Assembly: GCA_021324155.1 (NCBI GenBank)
Contig: JAJPJQ010000019.1
Location: forward strand, 1 to 64,000
Length of the DNA stretch: 64,000 bases
Direction of reading: 5' to 3'
Origin: Pseudomonadota bacterium
GTDB lineage: Bacteria > Desulfobacterota > Binatia > UBA9968
Shown: piece after piece, positions 32,396-40,714 of the stretch
How positions within the stretch are numbered: the stretch's first letter is position 1
Layout: every line of letters begins with the position of its first letter
The notes under the pieces: model-generated
Told to the model about the DNA's origin: nothing
What the model saw: only the letters and a program-made list of their open reading frames with translations
The model's database searches: none
Made by a program: the position numbers and the translations under genes

Positions 32396-33286
32396 GTGCC
32401 CCGCAAAAAAAACACTAGAGAGGTCGCTGTCGGGCTTGTCCAGATGAGCGCGGCAGATGACCTCCGTGCCAATCTCGACAAGGCCATGCAGCGCATTGCG
32501 GCGGCGGCGAAAAAAGGCGCGGAGATCGTCTGCCTCCAAGAGCTTTTCCGCACGCCGTATTTTCCCCAGGTCGAGGATGCCGAGAACTTCAAGCTCGCGG
32601 AACCGATTCCCGGCCCGTCGACGGACGCCCTCGGCCGCGTTGCTAAAAAGAATCGCATCGTCATCGTCGCCTCATTATTCGAGGAGCGCTCCGCCGGCAT
32701 CTATCACAACACCGCCGTCGTGCTCGGCCGCGACGGCGCGATCGTCGGACGCTACCGCAAGATGCACATCCCCGACGATCCCGGGTTCTACGAAAAATTT
32801 TACTTCACTCCCGGCGACCTCGGCTTCTTGAGCTTCCCGACCGAGGCGGGCAAAGTCGGCGTGCTCATTTGCTGGGATCAGTGGTTTCCGGAGGCGGCGC
32901 GCCTCACGGCTCTCGCGGGCGCGGAGATCCTCTTTTATCCGACAGCGATCGGCTGGCTTCCGACCGAGCCGCCGGCCGTCGCCCAGGCGCAGCGCACCGC
33001 GTGGCAGCTCGTGCAGCGCGGCCACGCCGTCGCGAACGGAGTTTACGTCGCGGTCGCCAATCGCGTCGGCCGGGAAGGAAAGCTGAAATTTTGGGGCACA
33101 TCGTTCGTCGCCGCGCCGTCGGGCGAAATCATCGCGCAGGCAGGAGAGGAGCGCGAAGAAATTTTGCTTGCGCGCTGTGATCTCGACAAAATCGCCGAGG
33201 CGCGCCAAAGCTGGCCCTTTCTTCGGGATCGCCGCATCGATGCTTATGTCGGCCTGACCTCGCGCTTTCTCGACGAGGGCCGTTGA
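32396..33286 (+). CDS. aguB: N-carbamoylputrescine amidase
   Basis: This 296-residue nitrilase-superfamily enzyme cleaves N-carbamoylputrescine to putrescine, CO2 and ammonia. Catalytic residues are visible: glutamate in CLQELF, lysine in YRKMHIPDD, cysteine in VLICWDQWFPEAAR. MHIPDDPGFYEKFYFTPGDL is diagnostic of AguB. The neighbour aguA makes its substrate. The start is GTG 32396 (MPRKKNTREV), with GGAG about 14 bases away, so some doubt remains. Confidence 0.92.
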   Translation: MPRKKNTREVAVGLVQMSAADDLRANLDKAMQRIAAAAKKGAEIVCLQELFRTPYFPQVEDAENFKLAEPIPGPSTDALGRVAKKNRIVIVASLFEERSAGIYHNTAVVLGRDGAIVGRYRKMHIPDDPGFYEKFYFTPGDLGFLSFPTEAGKVGVLICWDQWFPEAARLTALAGAEILFYPTAIGWLPTEPPAVAQAQRTAWQLVQRGHAVANGVYVAVANRVGREGKLKFWGTSFVAAPSGEIIAQAGEEREEILLARCDLDKIAEARQSWPFLRDRRIDAYVGLTSRFLDEGR

Positions 33287-33409
33287 AACAGCTCATATAC
33301 TTCGTTGCGCTAGACCGTCGCGCTCGACGTAGTAAAAACGGACGCCTGCGCTCGTCCACGCGCGCCTCGTCTCCGAGGGCATTTGAACGGCCCTAAGATA
33401 AATCACGAA

Positions 33410-34459
33410 ATGGCAGGCACCATCAAATCCCCGAAGCAGCTGGGCTACCACATGCCGGCGGAATGGGTCCAGCACGAAGCGACGTGGCTTTCCTGGCCGC
33501 ATAATCGTGATACGTGGCCCGAAAAGATCGAAGCCGTGAAAGACATCTGGGCGCAGATGGTCCGCGCGCTCTCCGGCGGGGAGAAAGTCCGGCTGCTGGT
33601 CCGTGACGCGGCAGAGAAAAAAGAAGCGGCGGTGCGGATCGCTCACATCGGCGCACAGATGGAGAACGTCGAACTCATCGAAATTCCGACCGTCGACGTG
33701 TGGATGCGCGACTATGGGCCGACCTTTGTGACGCGCGATGGCGCCGCGCCGCTCGCTTTCAACGACTGGATCTTCAACGGCTGGGGCAACAAGTACGAGT
33801 CCTACGCCGATGACGACGGCGTGGCGAAGGCGATCGCGCGGTTTCTGAACGTCCCGGTGTTCGCGCACGAAATCGTGCTAGAGGGCGGCTCGATCGAGGT
33901 GAACGGCGCGGGCACGTGTCTCACGACCGAGCAGTGCCTGCTCAACCCCAACCGCAACCCGCATTTGAGCCGCGGCGACATCGAGAGTCTGCTTAAAGAT
34001 TCGCTCGGCGTCGATCGTGTTTTGTGGCTCGGCGCCGGCATCGTCGGCGACGACACCGACGGCCATATCGACGACATCGCGCGCTTCGTCGACGCGAAGA
34101 CGATCGTATGCGCAATCGAGGACGATGCGACCGACGAGAACTATCGGCCGCTCCAGGAAAATTACGAGCGGCTCCAGGACGCCAGAGACCAAAACGGCGC
34201 CAAGATCGACGTCGCGCGCATCCCGATGCCCGGGAGCGTCGCGTATGGCGGGGCGCGGCTTCCGGCGAGTTATGCGAATTTTTACATCGCCAACGAAGCG
34301 GTTTTAGTTCCCACCTACGATCATCCCAACGATCGCCGCGCGCTCGGCCTGCTCGGCGAGCTTTTTCCCGGCAGAAACGTCGTCGCGATCCCCTGCGTTC
34401 CGCTCGTCATCGGCCTCGGCGCGATCCACTGCGTCACGCAGCAGCAGCCGCGCGCGTAA
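33410..34459 (+). CDS. aguA: agmatine deiminase
   Basis: The 349-residue guanidino-modifying enzyme converts agmatine to N-carbamoylputrescine, used by aguB upstream. Features: MPAEWVQHEATWLSWPHNRD, DVWMRDYGPTFV, GGSIEVNG, and the active-site cysteine in GLGAIHCVTQQQP at the C-terminus. ATG 33410 is chosen; an in-frame TTG at 33383 has GAGGG nearby. The 124 bases before it show no clear promoter. Together the pair completes putrescine synthesis from agmatine. Confidence 0.93.
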   Translation: MAGTIKSPKQLGYHMPAEWVQHEATWLSWPHNRDTWPEKIEAVKDIWAQMVRALSGGEKVRLLVRDAAEKKEAAVRIAHIGAQMENVELIEIPTVDVWMRDYGPTFVTRDGAAPLAFNDWIFNGWGNKYESYADDDGVAKAIARFLNVPVFAHEIVLEGGSIEVNGAGTCLTTEQCLLNPNRNPHLSRGDIESLLKDSLGVDRVLWLGAGIVGDDTDGHIDDIARFVDAKTIVCAIEDDATDENYRPLQENYERLQDARDQNGAKIDVARIPMPGSVAYGGARLPASYANFYIANEAVLVPTYDHPNDRRALGLLGELFPGRNVVAIPCVPLVIGLGAIHCVTQQQPRA

Positions 34460-34473
34460 AATTCATTTTCTTG

Positions 34474-34503
34474 CTTGACAAAGACGCTACAAGGTCCGTA
34501 AGC
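34474..34503 (+). promoter_or_regulatory. promoter candidate before the 69-residue gene
   Basis: TTGACA (34474-34479), 18 bases, TAAGCT (34498-34503). Start about 34510, leaving a leader of about ten bases without a ribosome site. Confidence 0.4.
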
Positions 34504-34520
34504 TAGGCTGATTTATTAAC

Positions 34521-34730
34521 ATGGGGCAGGTGATCCATCTAAAGGGGATTCAACAGGCGAAGCGCCGGCGCGAGAACGTGAGCATGGAGGAGTGCGTCGG
34601 ACTGCTCGAATGGAACCTAAAGCACAGCCTCGATCAATATTTTTTATCTCCGCCCGAGGAGAAGTCAATGCGGGCAACCCAAATCCGCAAGCTGAGCGAG
34701 ATCCTGGAATACGCCCTGCGTCTTCTGTAG
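34521..34730 (+). CDS. small helical hypothetical protein
   Basis: I do not recognise this 69-residue protein. It is predicted helical: HLKGIQQAKRRRENVSMEEC, LEWNLKHSLDQYF, TQIRKLSEILEYALRLL. It may be co-transcribed with rmuC, which starts 14 bases downstream. There is no Shine-Dalgarno site. Confidence 0.55.
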   Translation: MGQVIHLKGIQQAKRRRENVSMEECVGLLEWNLKHSLDQYFLSPPEEKSMRATQIRKLSEILEYALRLL

Positions 34731-34743
34731 CAGAGCGTCCGCC

Positions 34744-35850
34744 GTGGAATCGCTGCATCCGCTTTTGATCGTCTTCGTCCTCCTTTGTGCATTCGCCGCG
34801 CTGGGATGGTTTTGGCTCAGACGGCTGCGAGCTCTGCTCGATGACAAAAAGCACGACCCCTCGTTCCTGATGATCCAGCAGCAGATCGATCAACTCCGCG
34901 GGCAGGTGACGCAAGTCCTCGATGGCAATGCGAATATGATCCATCAGCAGCTCGGACAGCTGCTCGGAAACGTGAACGAACGCCTCAAGGAGAATTCCGA
35001 CGTGATGCAGAAAACGCAGCAGAGCCTCGGCGAGCGGCTCGACAACGCCGCGCGCGTCGTCGGCAGCGTGCAAAAGACGCTCGGAACTCTGGAGGAGGCG
35101 AACCGAAAGATTTACGACGTCGGCAAAGATATCGCTTCGCTGCAAGAGATTCTGCGTGCGCCAAAGCTCCGCGGCGGCCTCGGCGAATTCTTTCTCGGCG
35201 ACCTGCTCGGACAGATTTTGCCGGCGGACCATTACTATACGCAATACACCTTCCGCAGTGGGGCGGTCGTCGATGCGGCGATCAAGCTCGGCGGCTCGCT
35301 CGTGCCCGTAGATTCCAAATTCCCGCTCGAGAACTTCAAGCGCATGCTCGACGGCGGCTCTGACGAGGAAAAGGTGAAGGCGAAAAAGATGTTCGCCGGC
35401 GATGTCAAGAAGCACATTGATGCGATCGCGGCGAAATACATCCTTCCCGACGAGGGAACCTACGATTTCGCGCTGATGTATATACCGGCGGAGAACGTTT
35501 ACTACGAAACGATCATCAAAGAGGACGCCGTCGCGAGCGATAAGACGCTCAGCGCCTACGCGATGGCGAAGCGCGTGATTCCGGTTTCGCCGAACAGCTT
35601 TTACGCGTATCTCCAGGCCATCGTCTTGGGCCTGAAAGGGCTGAAGATAGAAGCGCGGGCAAAAGAGATCGGTCAATATCTCAGGCGACTAGAAGGCGAT
35701 TTCGGCAGGTTTCGCGAAGATTTCAATCTGGTGGGGAAACATTTAGGACACGCCCAGGCGTGCTTCCAGAGCTCCGAGAAGCGGCTCGAGCAGTTGGGAC
35801 AGAAACTTCTTGCCGCCGGAGACAAAGAGGAACTTCCGGAGCCGCTTTGA
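34744..35850 (+). CDS. rmuC: RmuC-family DNA recombination protein
   Basis: The 368-residue product has an N-terminal membrane helix (LLIVFVLLCAFAALGWFWL), a long coiled coil (residues 35-120), and the RmuC nuclease-like core: LRGGLGEFFLGDLLGQILPA-like (KLRGGLGEFFLGDLL), VPVDSKFPLENFKRML, LPDEGTYDFALMYIPAENVY. RmuC limits inversions and is presumed to cut DNA at secondary structure. The start is GTG 34744. The histidine kinase begins 23 bases after its stop. Confidence 0.9.
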   Translation: MESLHPLLIVFVLLCAFAALGWFWLRRLRALLDDKKHDPSFLMIQQQIDQLRGQVTQVLDGNANMIHQQLGQLLGNVNERLKENSDVMQKTQQSLGERLDNAARVVGSVQKTLGTLEEANRKIYDVGKDIASLQEILRAPKLRGGLGEFFLGDLLGQILPADHYYTQYTFRSGAVVDAAIKLGGSLVPVDSKFPLENFKRMLDGGSDEEKVKAKKMFAGDVKKHIDAIAAKYILPDEGTYDFALMYIPAENVYYETIIKEDAVASDKTLSAYAMAKRVIPVSPNSFYAYLQAIVLGLKGLKIEARAKEIGQYLRRLEGDFGRFREDFNLVGKHLGHAQACFQSSEKRLEQLGQKLLAAGDKEELPEPL

Positions 35851-35873
35851 ACTGCGGCATCTTACAAAGCGCC

Positions 35874-37316
35874 ATGAGACTCACGCTTTTTTCCCGACTT
35901 GTGTTCGGATATCTCGCCATCTTCCTGCTGATGACGGCCGTTGGCCTCTACGCGGTATACCAGCTCCGCCGCATCCAGGACATTACGCGCTCGGTTCTCG
36001 AGCGCGACCGGAAGACCCTTGACCTAGGCGAGAAACTCGCCGAGACGATGCTTTCGCAAGTCCGGTACGAGAAGAAATTCTTCATCACCAAGGACCGCGC
36101 GCTCTACGACCAGTTTCTGCTGTTCGAGAAAGATTTTGACCGGCTGCTCGACGACGCCGACGGCATCGCCGACCTTCGGGGCAAGGCGCTGCTCGATGCG
36201 ATCCGTGCGCAGCATCAGCGCTACGGCAAGCTCGTCGGAGAAGAGTTGGACTTCGTCCAAGCGAAACAGCCATATTCCGAGAGGAGCTACCGTGAAGAGA
36301 AGGAGAACGCGGTTAATGGCGTCATCGGCGATCTCGAGAAGCTCAAGGCACGGGGTCAGCAGCGGCGCGAGGGGAAATTAACCGGCCTCGCCGCCGCTGG
36401 TGACGACGCGCACCGCGTGGCCGTGCTGATCGCCGCCGCGGCGCTCATCCTGGTCATTGCCATTTCGCTCTTGATCACACGTAGTGTCACCAAGCCGCTC
36501 ACTATTCTCAAGGAGCGGACGAGCTTGATCGCGCGCGGCGAGTTCGAGGGCAAGGTCGATCTCACCTCCCCGCCCGAGATAGCCGAGCTGGCGCGCGCCT
36601 TCAACCTAATGTGCGACCGTCTCAAAGATCTCGACAACATGAAGTCGGACTTTTTTTCGATGATGTCGCACGAACTGAGGACGCCGCTCACGTCGATCAA
36701 GGAAGGTATCGGTCTTTTGCTGGAAGGCGTCGGCGGCACTGTGACCGACAAGCAGAGGCGGCTATTGACGATCCTCGCCGAAGAGAGCCAGCGGCTCATC
36801 AGTCTGGTCAACTCGCTGCTGGATTTATCCAAAATGGAAGCCGGCATGATGACCTATCATCTCCAGCCGGCGAGTCTCTCCTCGGTGATCGACCGCGCTG
36901 TCACCGAGCTTGGTCCGCTGGCGGAAGCGAAAAGAATCAAGATCGAAGCGCGTATCCGCGAGCCGATTCCGCTCGTCAAGATGGATCCCGATCGGATCCT
37001 TCAGGCGCTCAGGAATCTTGTAGGCAATGCCGTTAAGTTCACGCCCGACGGCGGCCGGGTGACTTTGCAGGCGGCGCAAAAAAACGGATCGGTCGAAGTC
37101 GCGGTCAGCGACACCGGGCCGGGAATCGCGGCAGACGATCTGCCGATGATTTTCGACAAGTACCGGCAGGGTAGCTCGAAATCGGCTTATATGCTTCGCG
37201 GCACGGGGTTGGGTTTGGCCATCGTTAAGCATATTATTACGTCGCATGGCGGTCAGGTATGGGTAGAAAGCGAAGCCGGACAAGGCAGCTCATTCATCTT
37301 TGTGTTGCCCAATTGA
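35874..37316 (+). CDS. sensor histidine kinase, GlrK/QseE-like
   Basis: The 480-residue kinase has a first helix (LVFGYLAIFLLMTAVGLYAV), an extracytoplasmic helical sensor (residues 35-175), a second helix (VAVLIAAAALILVIAISLLI), HAMP, then the H-box MMSHELRTPLTSIKEG and ATPase boxes (NLVGNAVKFTPDGG, DTGPGI, GTGLGLAIVKHI). This is a complete kinase. With the lipoprotein and sigma-54 regulator downstream, the order matches GlrK-QseG-GlrR. ATG 35874 is chosen over a longer upstream frame. Confidence 0.9.
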   Translation: MRLTLFSRLVFGYLAIFLLMTAVGLYAVYQLRRIQDITRSVLERDRKTLDLGEKLAETMLSQVRYEKKFFITKDRALYDQFLLFEKDFDRLLDDADGIADLRGKALLDAIRAQHQRYGKLVGEELDFVQAKQPYSERSYREEKENAVNGVIGDLEKLKARGQQRREGKLTGLAAAGDDAHRVAVLIAAAALILVIAISLLITRSVTKPLTILKERTSLIARGEFEGKVDLTSPPEIAELARAFNLMCDRLKDLDNMKSDFFSMMSHELRTPLTSIKEGIGLLLEGVGGTVTDKQRRLLTILAEESQRLISLVNSLLDLSKMEAGMMTYHLQPASLSSVIDRAVTELGPLAEAKRIKIEARIREPIPLVKMDPDRILQALRNLVGNAVKFTPDGGRVTLQAAQKNGSVEVAVSDTGPGIAADDLPMIFDKYRQGSSKSAYMLRGTGLGLAIVKHIITSHGGQVWVESEAGQGSSFIFVLPN

Positions 37317-37732
37317 TGGCGCTGTCGCTTGTGGGCTGCGGTCTCTTCGTTCATCGCGAACCCGAGGAGGATCAGGCACAGGTGGCAGTGGCTCGTGCGA
37401 GGCGGCTGTTGAGCCAGCAGGATTTCGACGGCGCAGCCAAAGAAAATCAGCGCGCGATTACACTCGCGCGCAACCGGCCGCCGGTGGACGAGGCTCTGTT
37501 TCAGCTCGGCCTCATCGCGGCGACGGTTGCCAATCCGAAGCGCGACAATAAGGCGGCGGCGGGTTACTTCAACCGTGTGATCCGCGAGTATCCGCAAAGC
37601 CCATGGGTCGATCAGGCGAAAGCGTGGGTCGGGGTACTGCAGGCGAACGACAAGCTCGCCGAGACACTGGAGAAGTCGAAGCAGGTGGATATCGAGATCG
37701 AAGAAAAAAGACGACAGAAAGAAAGACCATAA
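37259..37732 (+). CDS. QseG-like outer-membrane lipoprotein
   Basis: The 157-residue product carries a lipoprotein signal (LIHLCVAQLMALSLVGCG) and a mature domain with TPR-like helices (VARARRLLSQQDFDGAAKEN, ALFQLGLIAATVA, AAGYFNRVIREYPQSPWVDQ), ending in a coiled Lys/Glu/Arg tail. It lies between the kinase and the sigma-54 regulator, as QseG does in enterobacteria. It overlaps the kinase by 58 bases. A later ATG (37316) would remove most of the signal, so 37259 is preferred. Confidence 0.75.
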   Translation: MGRKRSRTRQLIHLCVAQLMALSLVGCGLFVHREPEEDQAQVAVARARRLLSQQDFDGAAKENQRAITLARNRPPVDEALFQLGLIAATVANPKRDNKAAAGYFNRVIREYPQSPWVDQAKAWVGVLQANDKLAETLEKSKQVDIEIEEKRRQKERP

Positions 37733-37736
37733 CGGC

Positions 37737-39104
37737 ATGCAGCAGGGAAAAATACTCGTGGTCGACGACGACCGCAATCTATTGGAGCTGGCTCGGATGC
37801 GGCTCGAATCTGCGGATTACGAGGTGGCGACCGCGTTGACCGAAGAGCAGGCGCTCGACACGATGAAGGGGCAGGCATTCGACTTGTCGATCGTGGATCT
37901 GCAGCTCGCAAAGCAGGACGGCATCTCGCTAATGCAGCAGCTTCACGGGGTGAATCCGGAGATGCCAGTCATCATTCTGACCGCCTACGGCACGATCGAA
38001 AGCGCGGTCGAGGCAATGAAGAAAGGCGCGTACAGCTATCTCACCAAACCATTCGAAGCGCGCGAGCTGCTGTTCCAGATCGAGAAGGCGCTCGAGAACC
38101 GACGGCTCAATTCCGAGGTGCGGCGGCTGCGCGGCTTGCTCGAGGAACGCTACGGCTTTGAGAACATCGCCGCGAAGAGCGAGAAGATGCAGAAGATCCT
38201 CGAGTTGGTCGCGCGCGGCGCCAAGACCGACTCAACCATTTATGTCCATGGCGAGAGCGGCACCGGCAAGGAGCTGATCGCCAAGGCCGTGCACTTGAGC
38301 AGTGCCCGGAGGGACATGCCTTTCGTCGCCATCAACTGCGCCGCGCTGCCCGAGTCGCTGCTCCAGAGCGAGCTTTTCGGCCACGAGAAGGGCGCCTTCA
38401 CGGGCGCGGTCCGAAAAGCGCCCGGCCTTTTTACACAAGCCGACGGAGGGACTTTTTTCCTCGACGAGGTCGGCGATATGCCCCTCGGCATTCAGGCGAA
38501 GCTCCTGCGCGTTCTGGAAGAGCGAAAATTTTATCCCGTGGGAGGAGAAAGGCCGGTCGAGGTGAACGTTAGGCTTATCGTCGCTACCAACAAAGACCTC
38601 GATAACGAAGTGCGACAGGGGAATTTTCGTGAGGATCTTTTCTACCGCATCCACGTGATTCCGATATACCTACCACCGCTGAGGGAGCGCCGCGAGGATA
38701 TTCCCCCGCTGGTCGAGCTGTTCCTGAATAAATTCAACGACCGGACCGGTAAAGACGTCAAAGGCCTTACGCCGCAGGCGATGCAGCGCCTGATGCTCTA
38801 TGAATGGCCGGGCAACGTCCGCGAGCTCGAGCACGTGATCGAATACGCCGTTGCGATGACGCAGACTGACGTCATCACTGAGGATCTCATTCTGCTCCGC
38901 ACCAAGGTGTCCGCCGAAGAGCCGTGGCGGCCCCTCAAGCAGGCAAAGGGCGCGTTCGAGAAGAACTATCTCATTCGGTTGCTCGAGCTTAGCGGTGGCA
39001 ATATCAGCCAAGCGGCGCGACTCGCCGGGAAATACCGGGCAGATTTCTACGACCTCCTGAAGAAGTACGAAATCAACGCCGACAGCTTTAAGAAGAACCG
39101 CTGA
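37737..39104 (+). CDS. sigma-54-dependent response regulator, GlrR-like
   Basis: This 455-residue NtrC-type regulator has a receiver (ILVVDDDRNLLELARMRLES, phosphoacceptor aspartate in SIVDLQLAKQDG, KPFEARE), an AAA+ domain (GESGTGKELIAKAVH, GAFTGAVRKAPGLF, the sigma-54 contact loop, and GGTFFLDEVGDMPLG) and a Fis-type DNA-binding end (LELSGGNISQAARLAGKYRA). It should activate sigma-54 promoters when phosphorylated by the adjacent kinase. Two such promoters are visible in the window, one 167 bases downstream. Confidence 0.93.
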   Translation: MQQGKILVVDDDRNLLELARMRLESADYEVATALTEEQALDTMKGQAFDLSIVDLQLAKQDGISLMQQLHGVNPEMPVIILTAYGTIESAVEAMKKGAYSYLTKPFEARELLFQIEKALENRRLNSEVRRLRGLLEERYGFENIAAKSEKMQKILELVARGAKTDSTIYVHGESGTGKELIAKAVHLSSARRDMPFVAINCAALPESLLQSELFGHEKGAFTGAVRKAPGLFTQADGGTFFLDEVGDMPLGIQAKLLRVLEERKFYPVGGERPVEVNVRLIVATNKDLDNEVRQGNFREDLFYRIHVIPIYLPPLRERREDIPPLVELFLNKFNDRTGKDVKGLTPQAMQRLMLYEWPGNVRELEHVIEYAVAMTQTDVITEDLILLRTKVSAEEPWRPLKQAKGAFEKNYLIRLLELSGGNISQAARLAGKYRADFYDLLKKYEINADSFKKNR

Positions 39105-39270
39105 TTAGGAGGAAATCTCCTCCGTCTCGAAATTCTGCAATTATTTTAGAGTCTTACGAGAAAGTGTTCAGTATTGTATGTAGGCATTCGCCTCCGCCAC
39201 GGTTTTAGCATTAGTTTCGTCCCCCCAAAAAACTCCATTTTATTCGCGGATTTTCCATTCTGTATTCTCC

Positions 39271-39286
39271 TGGCATCGCGCTTGCG
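39271..39286 (+). promoter_or_regulatory. sigma-54 (RpoN) promoter before a CheY-like gene
   Basis: TGGCAT (39271-39276), five bases, TTGCG (39282-39286): correct -24/-12 spacing with two deviations (the last base of each box). Transcription would start near 39297, with AGGAGC at 39302-39307 and ATG 39312. It lies directly downstream of the sigma-54 activator gene, a likely target. Confidence 0.65.
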
Positions 39287-39311
39287 TTATTCCTCCCGAT
39301 CAGGAGCGAAG

Positions 39312-39674
39312 ATGCACAAAGCTTTAATTGTCGACGACGATTCGGCGTTTGCCGAGATTCTGCAACAGATACTCGAGGAACAGGGCTACGAGGTAAAGAC
39401 CGCCACGGATGGGAACGACGGCTATTTTAACTATCTTCTGTTCAAGCCCGATCTCATCATCACCGATATCCAGATGCCGCGCTGCGACGGCTTTCAGCTC
39501 ATGCGTTACATACGGACGCACGACCCGCGCATCCGTACGATCTACATGAGCGCCGATTTAAGCCGGTTTAAGTCGCGGCTTGACGAAGAGAGGGATCATT
39601 ACAACGCGAATTTGCTCGCTAAGCCATTTTCCAAAGTAGATCTGATCCGTTTGCTACCGGAAATCCGGGTCTGA
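39312..39674 (+). CDS. single-domain response regulator (CheY-like)
   Basis: The 120-residue receiver has KALIVDDDSAFAEILQQILE, phosphoacceptor in LIITDIQMPRCDG, a serine switch (YMSAD) and KPFSKVDLIRLL. There is no output domain, so it may act by protein contact or as a phosphate sink. It is behind a sigma-54 promoter that follows the GlrR-like gene. ATG 39312 with AGGAGC; an open frame to 39174 is not coding-like. Confidence 0.88.
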   Translation: MHKALIVDDDSAFAEILQQILEEQGYEVKTATDGNDGYFNYLLFKPDLIITDIQMPRCDGFQLMRYIRTHDPRIRTIYMSADLSRFKSRLDEERDHYNANLLAKPFSKVDLIRLLPEIRV

Positions 39675-39713
39675 CAATCCGACCATCTGCCGCCGCTCGC
39701 GCGTGACGTCGGC

Positions 39714-39762
39714 AGAAAAGAAAAGGGCCGATGGTCTTAGACCACCGGCCCTTTTCTTTTCT
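39714..39762. terminator. bidirectional rho-independent terminator
   Basis: Two 22-base arms (39714-39735 and 39741-39762) form a near-perfect hairpin with AAAAGGGCC/GGCCCTTTT at its base and A/T runs on both sides. It sits between the convergent CheY-like and mlaA genes and can end both transcripts. Confidence 0.9.
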
Positions 39763-39776
39763 GAAGTTAAAGCTCG

Positions 39777-40568
39777 TTATTCTCGGATCGCTGCGGCACG
39801 TCTCTGGAAGTAGGCGTTACGCACCGCGCTGTAGAGATCGACGACAGACTCTTCGACCCGCTCAAACCGGTCGAGATTCAAAGAGCGCTCATTAACACCA
39901 TCGACCGCCCATAGCCCAAAAGTGGCTCCCCAGGGCATGGCCCATGTGCCAGGGAACATTAACCCGTCGATGACCCTGCCTGTAGCGTCGCGAGGGGTAG
40001 TGATCGTCAGCGGTAGGACGAGATAGGGGCCGCTCTTCGCTCCCCAAACCGCCAGCGTCTGTCCGAAGTCTTCGTCGGCTTGCTGGATGCCGAAGTAATC
40101 CTTCGCGACATCGAGAAAACCGGCGTAGCCGATCGTCGAGTTGATTGTGAAGCGCGCCAGCTCGCGTCCCGCGCGTTCCGGCTTCCACTGAAGCAGGTTG
40201 TTCACGACGCGGCGGACGACAGAAAGATTGTCAATCGCGTTATGCAGGCTCCGCTGAAACGAGTCCGGCAGCGCGCGATCCCACGCGGTTGCAATAGGTT
40301 TGAGAACAACCTCGTCGACCCTTTTGTTGAAGCGAAACATCGGTTCGTTCCAGCCTTCCCATGGATCGAGATCCGCTTCCGCTTCGGGAGCCGGAGCCGC
40401 CTGCGCTTCGAGGATTTCTTCCGCCGACGGCGCCGCCGCGACATCCGGGGTGACACTGTCCGACCGGGCGCCGATCTCGATCGCCCAGCCGCGCGCGCCG
40501 TAGCCCATCGCCAAAGCGATAGTCAGCGATAAGATTAAAGAAAAACCCATCCGCCTGCTCGTCGTCAT
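39777..40568 (-). CDS. mlaA: MlaA/VacJ family outer-membrane lipid asymmetry protein
   Basis: The 263-residue product has a signal peptide (LILSLTIALAMGYGARGWA), a Pro/Ala/Glu linker and the MlaA domain: DPWEGWNEPMFRFNKRVDEV, VRRVVNNLLQWKPERAG, GIQQADEDFGQTLAVWG and LYSAVRNAYFQRR. MlaA removes phospholipid from the outer leaflet and passes it to the Mla ABC system. Unlike E. coli MlaA there is no lipobox cysteine. A terminator ends both this gene and the CheY gene. Confidence 0.9.
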   Translation of the reverse strand: MTTSRRMGFSLILSLTIALAMGYGARGWAIEIGARSDSVTPDVAAAPSAEEILEAQAAPAPEAEADLDPWEGWNEPMFRFNKRVDEVVLKPIATAWDRALPDSFQRSLHNAIDNLSVVRRVVNNLLQWKPERAGRELARFTINSTIGYAGFLDVAKDYFGIQQADEDFGQTLAVWGAKSGPYLVLPLTITTPRDATGRVIDGLMFPGTWAMPWGATFGLWAVDGVNERSLNLDRFERVEESVVDLYSAVRNAYFQRRAAAIRE

Positions 40569-40679
40569 TTTTACCTCCGGTGTTTAGGAAAACCCATGCT
40601 CCTTGTACACGAACTCACCTCGTCCGTCAAGACGAACTTTGATCAAAAAACGGCCTTCCGGAAGCCCGGCGCCAAAAGT

Positions 40680-40708
40680 TTGCAAACCCTCGTCAAAACG
40701 GGTATTTT
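40680..40708 (+). promoter_or_regulatory. coaBC promoter
   Basis: TTGCAA (40680-40685), 17 bases, TATTTT (40703-40708). GTG 40715 follows after six bases with no ribosome site, suggesting a leaderless message. Confidence 0.45.
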
Positions 40709-40714
40709 TAAGCC

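Noticed and set aside
34516-35676. 386-codon open frame on the minus strand
   Set aside because: It is a shadow of rmuC and the small gene before it; the composition is rich in Arg/His/Leu without a recognisable domain.
39107-39122. GGAGG-AAATCT-CCTCC hairpin after the GlrR-like gene as a terminator
   Set aside because: The stem is only five to six pairs and is not followed by a T run; it may be weak structure only.
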